Positions 37,319 through 46,169 are shown, counted from the first letter of the stretch. The stretch is 64,000 bases of DNA from Mycobacterium fragae (GCF_002102185.1 NZ_LQOW01000025.1:1-64000); one strand, 5' to 3'. Program-made: numbers and translations. Notes: a model not told the origin generated them from the letters alone.

Positions 37319-38338
37319 GTGAGCCAGCCCGCCGTTAGCCTGACCGACGTCTCCACCTACCTACCCGGGGAGGCGATCAGCGCCGACTACTACGCGCAAT
37401 TCGCCGGGTCCGACGAGTTACGGGAAAACCTGATGTTCCGCGCGCCCAAGTTTCGCCATCACGTCGCAGAGGACGAGACCGCGATCGACATGGTCGAGCG
37501 CGCGGCGGCAGGCCTGATCGAGAGGCACGGCCAGGACGTCATCTCCAACATCGACGTGCTGATCACCCACACCCAGTTGCCGGACGTTCCGTTTTACGGC
37601 GCGGGCGGCGGCATGGCTCACCGTTTGGGGATGCGCCCGTCGTGGGTGCTCGACCTGCATAACGGTGGGTGCGCGGCGTTTGTGTTGGGGCTCAACGTAG
37701 CCCGTCAACTGTTGGCCTCGGGACAAGGTCGCACCGCGCTGATCGCGATCGCGCAGAATACCGCGGGGCAGGTTTTCGACCAGCCCGGCGTACGGCAGAA
37801 AGCGCAGTCGGCCGTGCCTGGCGACGGCGCCGCCGTGGGCCTGGTGACACTGTCGGACGCGTCACCGATTCTCGATGTCGAATGCCGCACCTACGGTGAA
37901 TACGCGGGCGATATGGCCATCGCGATAGACCCGCCCCGCAAGTACTGGCAGCCCGGCCCCGGCGAGGGCTCCATCGGCTTCACCGAAACCAAGATCGCCA
38001 AGGTGCTGGCCCGCGGCAACCGTCAGGTTCCCGAGGTGGCGCTGGCGGTTTGTGACCGAATCGGACTGAGCTCCAAGGACATTGATCTGCTTGTCACCAA
38101 CCAGCCCAACCGGGTGTTTTTGCGCAATTGGCGAGAGGCGCTCGAGCTTCCCGCCGAACGCCACTGCGACACCTTTGACGAGTGCGGCAACCTGTTCGGT
38201 GCCGGTATCCCGGTCAACCTGGATCGCGCCATATCTGACGGTCGGGTGCAGGCCGGTGACACGGTCCTGATGGCCGCGTTCGCGCACGCCGGCGACTTCG
38301 CCGGCGCGGCAGCGGTCCGCTGGGGTGGACGCGGCTGA
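37319..38338 (+). CDS. KAS III-like condensing enzyme/acyltransferase with altered triad
   Basis: 339 residues, GTG start at 37319. The thiolase fold of KAS III is visible: active-site Cys118 in LHNGGCAAFVLG, and the C-terminal ECGNLFGAGIPVNL with Asn291. The His of the standard HQAN motif is replaced: the segment reads TNQPN (Asn261-Gln-Pro-Asn264). A Cys-Asn-Asn set argues against ordinary decarboxylating FabH chemistry. It suggests an acyltransferase or a special condensation, as known for some KAS III-like natural-product enzymes. The TGA overlaps the aminotransferase ATG by one base. Confidence 0.82.
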   Translation: MSQPAVSLTDVSTYLPGEAISADYYAQFAGSDELRENLMFRAPKFRHHVAEDETAIDMVERAAAGLIERHGQDVISNIDVLITHTQLPDVPFYGAGGGMAHRLGMRPSWVLDLHNGGCAAFVLGLNVARQLLASGQGRTALIAIAQNTAGQVFDQPGVRQKAQSAVPGDGAAVGLVTLSDASPILDVECRTYGEYAGDMAIAIDPPRKYWQPGPGEGSIGFTETKIAKVLARGNRQVPEVALAVCDRIGLSSKDIDLLVTNQPNRVFLRNWREALELPAERHCDTFDECGNLFGAGIPVNLDRAISDGRVQAGDTVLMAAFAHAGDFAGAAAVRWGGRG

Positions 38339-39408
38339 TGGCCGAGCCGGCGCTGGCGACCTCCGATGCCGCGGAGATCCTCGGGGGGCTGCCGAACGCG
38401 GTCGACCCGCTGGCGTTGGCGCTCAACGAGAATCCGTTCCCGCCGCTGCGCGCGGTGCGCAAGGCGTTGATCAAGTCGATCGGCTCGGCTAACCGTTACC
38501 CCGAGTTCCTGCCCGAGCGGTTGCGGCGCCTGATCGCCGGCCACATCGGCGTGCCCGAGGATCGGGTGATACTGGGTGCCGGTGCGACCGGTGTGGTGAT
38601 GCAGGTATTGCAGGAAATGGCCTATCTCGGTGACAGCATCGCCATGACATCACCGACATTCGACGGGTATCCGATCATCGCGCAGATAGCGCGGCTGATC
38701 CCGGAGATCGTTCCACTCACCGACGACGGTCACCACGACCTGGACGGGCTGGCCGACGCCGCCGCGAACGCCCGGGTCGTCGTGTTGTGCCGCCCGCATA
38801 ATCCCACCGGCACATTGGAATCCATCGCCGAGGTGGTGCGATTTCTGCGCCGGATACCGCAAGAGACCATCGTGTTGCTGGACGAGGCGTATGTCGAATT
38901 CGTTGCGCCCGAGCACCGCATCGATGCGGCGGCGTTGGTCGACCGCTTTCCCAACGTGGTGGTGATCCGCACTTTCTCGAAGGCCTACGGGCTGGCTGGG
39001 TTGCGGATCGGCTACGGGCTGGGCTCGGCGGAGCTGAGCAAGTCGCTTTGGACCAAGCAGGTGCCGTTCGGGATGGCCAGCACCGGGCTGCTGGCGGTCG
39101 CGGCCTCCTATGCCGCAGAAAGCCAACTGCTGAAACGGGTCCGGCTGATCACCGCCGAACGGCAGTATTTGCAAAAGCACCTGGCGGCGATGGGGATATA
39201 CAGCACGGACGCCCACGCGAACTTCGTGTATCTGCCGCCGAGGGGTCGGCCGTGGCACGAGGTGCTGGCTGGGAGCGGGCTGCAAGTCCGCCACTACGCG
39301 CGCGGCGGCGCGCGGGTGACGGTCGGCAGCCGCGCCTCCAGCCTGGCGGTGCTGGCCGCCGTGGAGAAGTCGTTGGGCAGGACGCCGCGCTGCATTTCGC
39401 CGCGCTGA
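38338..39408 (+). CDS. PLP-dependent aminotransferase, HisC-like (class I/II)
   Basis: 356 residues from ATG 38338. The fold-type I features are in order: LNENPFPP, AGATGVVMQVLQ, PHNPTG (153-158), LDEAYVEF and the PLP lysine Lys215 in TFSKAYGLAGLRIGYG. It resembles histidinol-phosphate aminotransferases, but the context (TPP enzyme, KAS III-like) points to amination of a ketone in a specialised pathway, not to histidine synthesis. Coupled to the upstream gene by TGATG. Confidence 0.88.
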   Translation: MAEPALATSDAAEILGGLPNAVDPLALALNENPFPPLRAVRKALIKSIGSANRYPEFLPERLRRLIAGHIGVPEDRVILGAGATGVVMQVLQEMAYLGDSIAMTSPTFDGYPIIAQIARLIPEIVPLTDDGHHDLDGLADAAANARVVVLCRPHNPTGTLESIAEVVRFLRRIPQETIVLLDEAYVEFVAPEHRIDAAALVDRFPNVVVIRTFSKAYGLAGLRIGYGLGSAELSKSLWTKQVPFGMASTGLLAVAASYAAESQLLKRVRLITAERQYLQKHLAAMGIYSTDAHANFVYLPPRGRPWHEVLAGSGLQVRHYARGGARVTVGSRASSLAVLAAVEKSLGRTPRCISPR

Positions 39409-39453
39409 GCGCGATTGCCGGGCGCGACGCCGAAAATGCGGTAAGAAAGGGCC

Positions 39454-39960
39454 GTGGCCGCCTCGAACTCCGAGAACCCCGACCCGATCGCCATCGCGCG
39501 GGCGAACTGGGAACGCGCCGGATGGGGTGACGTCGCGCAGGGCATGGTCGCGGTGACATCGGTGATGCGGGCCCACCAGATCATGCTCGCCCGCGTCGAG
39601 AACGCCTTGCGTCCATATGATTTGAGCTTTTCCCGGTTCGAGCTGCTGCGCCTGCTGGCGTTCAGCCGCAGCGGGGCGTTGCCGATCACCAAGGCGTCCG
39701 ACCTACTGCAGGTGCACGTCACCAGCGTCACTCATGCGATTCGCCGGCTGGAAGCCAATGGGCTGGTGCAACGCGTGCCGCACCCCACCGACGGGCGCAC
39801 CACACTGGTGCAGATCACCGACCTGGGCCGCTCGACGGTCGAGGACGCCACGGTGACGCTGAACGAGCAGGTGTTCTGCGATATCGGCATGTCCGACGAA
39901 GAATCGCGCGCGCTGGTGTCGTCGATCGAGACGTTGCGGCGAGGCGCAGGCGACTTCTGA
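39454..39960 (+). CDS. MarR-family transcriptional regulator
   Basis: 168 residues from GTG 39454. Winged helix region: LSFSRFELLRLLAFS, recognition part ITKASDLLQVHVTSVTHAIRRLEANGLV, wing VPHPTDGRTTLVQITDLGR. It follows the aminotransferase by 45 bases on the same strand and probably senses a product or intermediate of the cluster. The paired repeats near 34853-34873 are a candidate target, but no proof is available. Confidence 0.85.
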   Translation: MAASNSENPDPIAIARANWERAGWGDVAQGMVAVTSVMRAHQIMLARVENALRPYDLSFSRFELLRLLAFSRSGALPITKASDLLQVHVTSVTHAIRRLEANGLVQRVPHPTDGRTTLVQITDLGRSTVEDATVTLNEQVFCDIGMSDEESRALVSSIETLRRGAGDF

Positions 39961-39964
39961 GCGC

Positions 39965-40044
39965 TAAGCACTTGCCCCGATTGTGCGGTTTCATACGGGA
40001 CACGCCGAGGCCGGCGTATGAATCCGCACATTCGCGAATGCTTA
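39965..40044. terminator. Long imperfect inverted repeat between convergent genes
   Basis: Left arm 39982-39997 (TGTGCGGTTTCATACG) pairs with right arm 40015-40030 (CGTATGAATCCGCACA) at 15 of 16 positions around a 17-nt loop. Outer arms TAAGCA (39965-39970) and TGCTTA (40039-40044) also pair. No T tract follows, as is common in mycobacteria. It sits between the MarR gene and the histidine kinase gene, so a bidirectional terminator is the simplest reading. Confidence 0.6.
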
Positions 40045-40055
40045 TGAGGGTGCCG

Positions 40056-41276
40056 CTAGTCCAGGATCGGCGGCAGCGGGATGGTCGCCGTGACCGCTGT
40101 GCCGGCGCCCGGCCGTGACCGGATGTTCAGCCGCCCGCCGACCAGCTCGGCGCGCTCCGCCATCGACAACACACCGTAGCCGCCCATCTCGTCGCCGCCC
40201 AGCGGGTTCTCGAAAGTATCGAAACCCACTCCGTTGTCGACGATTTCCAGCCGTGCGATGTCTTCGTCCACTCCGAAGCGCAGCCGGGCCACTGATGCGT
40301 TGGCGTGCTTGACGATGTTTTGCAAACCTTCCTGCGCGATGCGGTACAGCGCCAGCTCGATGTGTTCGGGTAGCCGGACATCGGACAGGTCGAGCTCCAG
40401 ATCCAGCTCGGGTATCGACCGGGCCAGGCTGGCCAGCCCGCCGGCCAACCCCAGATCATCGAGGACCAGTGGCCGCAGTCCGCTGATCGCCGCCCGCGCC
40501 TCCTGCAACGTCAACCCGGCCAGTTCGCGGGCCTGGTCGAGCTGTTGGGAGGCTTCCGCAGGATCACCGCTGACGGCCCTCGCCGCAGCGTGGAGCCGAT
40601 ACGACAGGGTGATCAGCCGCTGCGAAATGCCGTCGTGGATATCGCCGGCCAGCCGGTGCCGTTCGATTTCCTGCGCCTCGATCACCTGCTCGACGAACAG
40701 CTCGTGCGCGCGTTCCCGAGCCACCAGCTGCCGATGCAACCGGGCCTGGTGCATGGCCCCGGCGATCAGCCGGCCGATGACACGCAACAGTTCGACGTCA
40801 CCGTCGGTGAATTCGCGGCGCGCGACGGTGTGCACGTTCAGCACGCCGACCAATCCGCCCGGATCGGTTTCCATCGGCACCGACACCATCGAGGTGAAAT
40901 CGCGGCCGCGCAGCGACTCGATCGGCAGGTAGCGGGGGTCGGCCTCCTTGTCGTGGGTGATGACGACGGGTTCGCGATGGCGGGCCACCCAGCCGGAAAC
41001 TCCGGATCCCAACGGCAGCCGGATCTTTCCCACTTGGTTGTCGAACGGCGGTGTCGCGCCGGCCAGGGTGAGTGAGCGGTCGCTGTCGTCGAGCACATGC
41101 ACGAAGCACACGTCGGTTCCGGTGGCCGCGGTGATCATCCGCGCTGCGGCGGCGGCAAGCGGTTCCACACCCGGGCCGCTGGAGGCGGCCTGGATGAGCT
41201 CGCGCAGCAAGACCAGTTCCCGGTCGGCGTCGACCAGATCACGCACCGCGTTCGACGGACGGGTCGGCTCGCTCAT
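40056..41276 (-). CDS. GAF-domain sensor histidine kinase, NarL-system type
   Basis: 406 residues from ATG 41276. A GAF domain covers about 37-180 (LGSGVSGWVARHREPVVI, then VSVPMETDPGGLVGVLNVHT). The HisKA_3 dimerisation box follows with His214 in RLAGDIHDGISQRL, then a HATPase domain (EGLQNIVKHANASVARL, DNGVGFD, GGYGVLSMAERAELVGG). No membrane segment, so it is a cytoplasmic sensor. It overlaps the response-regulator gene by ATGA and is transcribed after it. The ligand of the GAF domain is unknown. Confidence 0.9.
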   Translation of the reverse strand: MSEPTRPSNAVRDLVDADRELVLLRELIQAASSGPGVEPLAAAAARMITAATGTDVCFVHVLDDSDRSLTLAGATPPFDNQVGKIRLPLGSGVSGWVARHREPVVITHDKEADPRYLPIESLRGRDFTSMVSVPMETDPGGLVGVLNVHTVARREFTDGDVELLRVIGRLIAGAMHQARLHRQLVARERAHELFVEQVIEAQEIERHRLAGDIHDGISQRLITLSYRLHAAARAVSGDPAEASQQLDQARELAGLTLQEARAAISGLRPLVLDDLGLAGGLASLARSIPELDLELDLSDVRLPEHIELALYRIAQEGLQNIVKHANASVARLRFGVDEDIARLEIVDNGVGFDTFENPLGGDEMGGYGVLSMAERAELVGGRLNIRSRPGAGTAVTATIPLPPILD

Positions 41277-41929
41277 TTGTAGATGCCCTCACGCAGGGCG
41301 GTGGCCACCGCGCCGGTACGGTCGCTGACCCCGAGCTTGCGGTAGATCGACCGCAGGTGGCTCTTGACCGTTTCCTCGCCGATGACGAGTTTGTTGGCGA
41401 TCCCGCGGTTGGACAAGCCGGTGACCATGTAGGACAGGATCTCGCTCTCCCGCTGCGTCAACCCCTGCCGAGCGCCCGGCCAGAACTCGTCGCGCTGCAT
41501 GCGCGCAGCAGTGTCCGCTGCCCGGGCCGCCATCCCGGGGTCGATCACCGTTTCCCCGTTGTGCGCCAATTCCAGCTGACGCACCAACTCATCGCTGTTG
41601 ATGCTTTTCAGCAGATAGCCGCGCGCCCCAACCCGCAACGCCTGGAACAGGTATTGCTCGTCGTCGTAAACCGACAGCATCACGATCTTGCGGTCCGGAT
41701 CGCGTTCGCGCAGCTCCGCGCACAAGTCCAATCCGCTGGAGCCCTGCATGCGCACATCGCACAATACGATGTCGGGTTGCAGCTCGTCGATGACGCTGAC
41801 CGCGCGTTCCGCACCCACCGCCTGCCCGACCACCTGCACGCGGTCCTTGAACGCGGCCAGCATCGCCTTGAGTCCCTCGATGACCATCTCGTGGTCATCG
41901 ACGAGAACAAGCCGAACGGGCTCCGCCAT
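41273..41929 (-). CDS. NarL/LuxR-family response regulator
   Basis: 218 residues from ATG 41929. Receiver domain with acidic DDH (11-13), phospho-acceptor Asp58 (VLCDVRM) and Lys in YLLKS. LuxR-type helix-turn-helix at about 155-212 (LTQRESEILSYMVTGLSNRGIA, then TVKSHLRSIYRKLG). First gene of the two-gene operon with its GAF kinase. A CCCCC/GGGGG inverted repeat 33 bp upstream may be its own binding site. Confidence 0.92.
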   Translation of the reverse strand: MAEPVRLVLVDDHEMVIEGLKAMLAAFKDRVQVVGQAVGAERAVSVIDELQPDIVLCDVRMQGSSGLDLCAELRERDPDRKIVMLSVYDDEQYLFQALRVGARGYLLKSINSDELVRQLELAHNGETVIDPGMAARAADTAARMQRDEFWPGARQGLTQRESEILSYMVTGLSNRGIANKLVIGEETVKSHLRSIYRKLGVSDRTGAVATALREGIYK

Positions 41930-41961
41930 GGCCCCACCCTAGAGGGAGATGGCCACGCCAA

Positions 41962-41977
41962 TCCCCCTAATGGGGGA
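41962..41977. promoter_or_regulatory. Inverted repeat upstream of the response regulator
   Basis: TCCCCCTAATGGGGGA: six-base perfect arms around a four-base centre. It lies 33 bp before the regulator's ATG and 37 bp before the divergent HAD-like gene. NarL-family regulators bind short inverted repeats, so this is a candidate autoregulatory site serving both directions. Confidence 0.45.
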
Positions 41978-42013
41978 CGCCTCACCGAGTGACGTCCAGG
42001 CAGGCTAAGGGTG

Positions 42014-42544
42014 ATGCGTACCACAGGTCAGACCCGTCCAGCCCGGACCTTCTGGTGGGAGCGCGCACAGCCCACCCACGCCGACGTCTCGCCACTCCGC
42101 GCGGTGATCTTCGACGCCGACGCCCTAGCCGAACGCGACGGCGAGCTGGCGCCTCGGAGTGGCCTGATCGACCTGGTGATGAGTCTGTTCGTCGCTGGCG
42201 TCTGGGTGGGTGTGGTCAGCACCCGTCGCCGAGGGTGGACGGAGACGTTAGTCCGACAACTTGTCGGTGACGGACTTGTCGAGACGATCGTGACCATCGA
42301 CGACCTGCCCGACACCGACTCACCCGGGTGCGACGCCGAACTGTATCGACTGGCGTTGTGGGAGTTGGGAATAACGCCCCATGACGCGTTGGCCATCACA
42401 GGTTCGGGGCGCGGCCTCCGCGCTGCGGCTGCTCTGGAACTGCCTGCCGACCTGCGCGACGGATACGACGGTCTGCTGGCGGCCGAATGCCAGCAGCTGC
42501 ACCGGCGTTGGCGGATTCGGCAGCGGCGCTGTCGGGCTGCCTAA
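42014..42544 (+). CDS. HAD-like hydrolase, degenerate
   Basis: 176 residues from ATG 42014 (GTG 42011 is an alternative). The first HAD motif is present (AVIFDADALAE, with Asp34 and Asp36), as is a motif II-like serine (GVVSTRRRGW). The expected acidic motif IV is replaced by ITGSGRGLRAAA, so phosphatase activity is doubtful. It may be a regulatory or inactive HAD protein. Divergent from the two-component operon and convergent with mmsB; the two stops overlap in CTAA. Confidence 0.6.
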   Translation: MRTTGQTRPARTFWWERAQPTHADVSPLRAVIFDADALAERDGELAPRSGLIDLVMSLFVAGVWVGVVSTRRRGWTETLVRQLVGDGLVETIVTIDDLPDTDSPGCDAELYRLALWELGITPHDALAITGSGRGLRAAAALELPADLRDGYDGLLAAECQQLHRRWRIRQRRCRAA

Positions 42545-43425
42545 CTCCCGCGCAGCATCTCGATCACCGCACTGAAGTCCTTGTCGGCGTTGCCATCGGC
42601 GAATTTCGCGTAGATCTCGGCGGCGTGGCTGCCCAGTGGCGCTGCCGTGCCGGTCGAGGCCACCGCATCCATCGCCAGGCCCAGGTCTTTGTTCATCAGC
42701 GCGGTGGCAAAGCCCGGTTTGAAGTCGTGGTTGGCGGGCGATGTCGGTACCGGGCCGGGCACCGGGCAGTTGGTGTGCACGGCCCAGCAGTTTCCGGTGG
42801 CGCCGGTGATGACGTCGAAGAGTGACTGCGCCGACAGCCCGAGCCGCTCGGCCAGCACGAACGCCTCTGCGATCGCGATCTGCTGCACGGCGAGCACCAT
42901 GTTGTTGCACACCTTCGCGGCCTGACCGGCGCCGGCCGCGCCGCAGTGAATGATCTTGCCCGCCATGGGTTCCAGCACGGGCCGCGCTTTGTCCAATACC
43001 TCCTGCTCGCCGCCGACCATGAAGGCCAGGGTGCCGGCGACCGCGCCCTTCACCCCGCCCGACACCGGTGCGTCGAGCTGGGGCAAGCCGTGTGCGGCCG
43101 CCGAAGCGTTCACCTCCCGGGCATCGTCGACCGAGATCGTCGAGCTGTCGATGAACAGCGCACCCTTTGCGGCGGCGGGCAGAATTTCGGCATAGCAGCG
43201 CTTGACCGCATCACCGTGGGGCAGCATCGTGATGACGACCTCGGCCTCCGCCACCGCGGCGGCAGCGCTGTCGGCCACCGCCACACCGTTATTGGCTGCG
43301 GCCGCTACTGCCGCGGGCACCGGGTCGAAGCCCCGCACGGTATGGCCAGCGGCGACCAGATTCGCAGACATCGGACCGCCCATGTGGCCCAACCCCAAAA
43401 ACGCGACCGATAAAGGCTCAGCCAT
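42541..43425 (-). CDS. mmsB: 3-hydroxyisobutyrate dehydrogenase
   Basis: 294 residues from ATG 43425, the length of M. tuberculosis Rv0751c; the open frame further upstream crosses fadE9. NAD motif AFLGLGHMGGPMSANL at the N-terminus, substrate signature DAPVSGGVKGA and catalytic Lys in GAGQAAKVCNN. It oxidises 3-hydroxyisobutyrate to methylmalonate semialdehyde in valine breakdown. Third gene of mmsA-fadE9-mmsB, 10 bases after fadE9. Confidence 0.94.
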   Translation of the reverse strand: MAEPLSVAFLGLGHMGGPMSANLVAAGHTVRGFDPVPAAVAAAANNGVAVADSAAAAVAEAEVVITMLPHGDAVKRCYAEILPAAAKGALFIDSSTISVDDAREVNASAAAHGLPQLDAPVSGGVKGAVAGTLAFMVGGEQEVLDKARPVLEPMAGKIIHCGAAGAGQAAKVCNNMVLAVQQIAIAEAFVLAERLGLSAQSLFDVITGATGNCWAVHTNCPVPGPVPTSPANHDFKPGFATALMNKDLGLAMDAVASTGTAAPLGSHAAEIYAKFADGNADKDFSAVIEMLRGS

Positions 43426-43435
43426 TCGTCGTAGC

Positions 43436-44602
43436 CTACGCGCTGGCGCGAACCCGGGCCGCTTCAGCACGGCCGATGACCACCCGCATGATTTCGTTGG
43501 TCCCCTCCAGGATGCGGTGCACTCGCAGATCGCGGACGATCTTTTCCAAACCGTACTCGCGCAGATAACCGTAGCCGCCGTGCAACTGCAGGGCTTTGTC
43601 CGCGACGTCGAAACACGCGTCGGTGACGTAGAGCTTGGCCATCGCGCACAACTCGACCTTGTCCTCGGCGTCGGTGTCCAACGCGGTTGCAGCCCGCCAC
43701 AACAACATTCGCGACGTTTCCAGCGCGGTGGCCATATCGGCCAAGGTGAACCGGATGGTCGGCTCGTCGAGCAGAGCCGCGCCGAACGCCTCGCGCTGGG
43801 ATAGATACGACGACGTCTTGTCGAACGCGGCCTGCGCCCCGCCAAGCGAGCACGCGGCGATGTTGATCCGCCCGCCGTTGAGCCCGTTCATCGCAATGCC
43901 GAAACCGGAGCCTTCGCCGTCGGCGCCGCCCAACATCGCCTCGGAAGGAACCCGCACCCCTTCCAGAATCACCTGCGCGGTCGGCTGCGCGTTCCAGCCC
44001 ATCTTCTCCTCGTGGGCGCCGAAACTCAGCCCGGGACTATCCTTTTCGACGATGAAGGCCGATATGCCGCGCGGGCCGTCGCCTCCCGTGCGTGCCATCA
44101 CCACGTAGACATCGGAGGCTCCCGCGCCGGAGATGAACTGCTTGACGCCGTCGAGCACGTAATCGCCGCCCTGCTTGACCGCGCGGGTGCGCAGAGCGCT
44201 GGCGTCCGAGCCGGCACCTGGTTCGGTGAGACAGTAGCTGGCGATGACGTCCATCGACGCCAGCCGCGGCACCCAGAGCTTGCGCTGTTCCTCGGTGCCG
44301 AAACTGTCGATCATCCAGGCGCACATGTTGTGGATGGACAGGAATGCGGCCGTGGTCGGGTCGGCCATGGCCAGCTGTTCGAAGATCCGCACGCCATCGA
44401 GGCGGCGCAGTGCGCTGCCGCCCACGTCGTCGCGGCAGTAGATGGCAGCCATGCCCAGCTGCGCGGCCTCGCGCAGCACGTCGACCGGGAAATGTTGGGT
44501 GGCATCCCATTCCAGGGCGTGCGGTGCGAGCCGCTTGTCGGCGAACGCGGCCGCCGTCTCGGTGATCACCCGCTCGTCGTCGTCCAGACCAAAGAATTGC
44601 AT
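43436..44602 (-). CDS. fadE9: Acyl-CoA dehydrogenase, probably isobutyryl-CoA dehydrogenase
   Basis: 388 residues from ATG 44602. FAD-site blocks CLTEPGAGSDASAL and MGWNAQPTAQVILEGVRVP, and the C-terminal LHGGYGYLREYGLEKIVRD with ILEGTNEIMR carrying the candidate catalytic Glu. It matches Rv0752c. In the valine pathway it would convert isobutyryl-CoA to methacrylyl-CoA, feeding the products handled by mmsB and mmsA. It starts seven bases after mmsA. Confidence 0.92.
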   Translation of the reverse strand: MQFFGLDDDERVITETAAAFADKRLAPHALEWDATQHFPVDVLREAAQLGMAAIYCRDDVGGSALRRLDGVRIFEQLAMADPTTAAFLSIHNMCAWMIDSFGTEEQRKLWVPRLASMDVIASYCLTEPGAGSDASALRTRAVKQGGDYVLDGVKQFISGAGASDVYVVMARTGGDGPRGISAFIVEKDSPGLSFGAHEEKMGWNAQPTAQVILEGVRVPSEAMLGGADGEGSGFGIAMNGLNGGRINIAACSLGGAQAAFDKTSSYLSQREAFGAALLDEPTIRFTLADMATALETSRMLLWRAATALDTDAEDKVELCAMAKLYVTDACFDVADKALQLHGGYGYLREYGLEKIVRDLRVHRILEGTNEIMRVVIGRAEAARVRASA

Positions 44603-44609
44603 CGTGGAG

Positions 44610-46142
44610 CTACTTCATTGTCGGGATGACGAATTCGGCGCCGTCCTTGATGCCGGACGGCCAGCGTGAGGTGACGGTCTTGACCTTGGTGTAGAACTGG
44701 ATCGACGCCGGGCCGTGCTGATTGAGATCGCCGAAACCGGAGCGCTTCCATCCGCCGAAGGTGTGGTACGCCACCGGGACCGGGATGGGCACGTTGACTC
44801 CGACCATGCCGACCTGTACCCGTGAGGTGAAGTCGCGCGCGGTGTCGCCGTCGCGGGTGAAAATCGCCACGCCGTTGCCGTACTCGTGCTCGGTGGGCAG
44901 CCGCAGCGCCTCTTCATAGTCGTGGGCGCGCACCATGCACAGCACCGGCCCGAAGATCTCGTCGGTGTAGATCGACATGTCGGGGGTGACGTGGTCGAAC
45001 AGTGTGGGCCCGATAAAGAATCCGCTCTCCAGATTGGCTTCGCCTTCTTTCAAACCGAATGTTAAGTCGTCGCTGGCGCGCTCGCGCCCGTCGACCACGA
45101 GGTCGGCACCGGCGGCCGCGCCCTGGCCGATGTAGTCGCGCACCCGGTTCAGGGCAGCGCCGGTGACCAGCGGTCCATAGTCGGCCTTGGGGTCCAGGCT
45201 GTGGCCGACCCGCAGGTTGTTGATGCGCTCAATCAGCCTGGCGCGCAAGCGGTCGGCGGTCTGCTCGCCGACCGGCACCGCAACGCTGATCGCCATGCAG
45301 CGCTCCCCGGCGCTACCGTATCCGGCGCCGATCAACGCGTCGACGGCCTGGTCCAGGTCGGCGTCGGGCATCACGATCATGTGGTTTTTCGCGCCGCCGA
45401 AGCACTGAGCACGCTTGCCGGTGCTCGTCGCCGTCGCATAGATGTACTGGGCGATATCCGAGCTGCCGACAAAACCGACGCCGGCAATATCCGGGTGGGT
45501 CAGGATCGCGTCGACGGCCTCCTTGTCGCCGTGCACGACCTGGAACACCCCGGGCGGCAGGCCAGCCTCGATGAACAGCTCGGCCAGGCGCACCGGCACC
45601 GACGGGTCTCGCTCAGAAGGCTTGAGCACAAACGCATTTCCGCATGCCAGCGCCGGGCCGGCCTTCCACAACGGGATCATCGCCGGGAAGTTGAACGGTG
45701 TGATACCGGCCACCACTCCCAATGGCTGACGCAACGAATAGACGTCGATGCCCGGACCGGCGCCTTCGCTGTATTCGCCCTTGAGCAGATGCGGGATGCC
45801 GATGCAGAACTCGATCACCTCGATGCCGCGCTGAATGTCGCCGCGGGAGTCGGCCAGCGTCTTGCCGTGCTCCAGAGAAAGCAGTTCGGCCAACTCATCC
45901 GTATGCTCGTTGACCAATTCGATGAATCGCATCATCACCCGCGCCCGGCGCTGCGGGTTGAACGCCGCCCACTCCCGTTGCGCCTGCGCCGCCGAGGCCA
46001 CCGCGGCGTCGATCTCGCTGTTGTTTGCCATGGGCACGAGCGATTGCACTTGGCCGGTGTTCGGATCGAACACCTCAGCGGTGCGACCGGACTGCCCGGC
46101 GGTGCGCCGGCCATCGATGAAATGCGGAATCTGTGTGGTCAT
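44610..46142 (-). CDS. mmsA: CoA-acylating methylmalonate-semialdehyde dehydrogenase
   Basis: 510 residues from ATG 46142. ALDH fold with GITPFNFPAMIPLWK, FVGSSDIAQYIYATAT (NAD site) and the nucleophile Cys in GSAGERCMAISVAVP. The MMSDH-specific arginines cannot be checked by eye but the whole sequence reads as Rv0753c. It makes propionyl-CoA from methylmalonate semialdehyde. First gene of the valine operon, with a strong palindrome 28 bp upstream. Confidence 0.94.
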   Translation of the reverse strand: MTTQIPHFIDGRRTAGQSGRTAEVFDPNTGQVQSLVPMANNSEIDAAVASAAQAQREWAAFNPQRRARVMMRFIELVNEHTDELAELLSLEHGKTLADSRGDIQRGIEVIEFCIGIPHLLKGEYSEGAGPGIDVYSLRQPLGVVAGITPFNFPAMIPLWKAGPALACGNAFVLKPSERDPSVPVRLAELFIEAGLPPGVFQVVHGDKEAVDAILTHPDIAGVGFVGSSDIAQYIYATATSTGKRAQCFGGAKNHMIVMPDADLDQAVDALIGAGYGSAGERCMAISVAVPVGEQTADRLRARLIERINNLRVGHSLDPKADYGPLVTGAALNRVRDYIGQGAAAGADLVVDGRERASDDLTFGLKEGEANLESGFFIGPTLFDHVTPDMSIYTDEIFGPVLCMVRAHDYEEALRLPTEHEYGNGVAIFTRDGDTARDFTSRVQVGMVGVNVPIPVPVAYHTFGGWKRSGFGDLNQHGPASIQFYTKVKTVTSRWPSGIKDGAEFVIPTMK

Positions 46143-46169
46143 GGGGCCCTCTGAACATGTGAAAACGGA

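Noticed and set aside
38338..39408. Aminotransferase as the histidine-pathway HisC
   Set aside because: The fold is HisC-like, but it is coupled to a KAS III-like gene with no his genes nearby; a specialised role is more likely.
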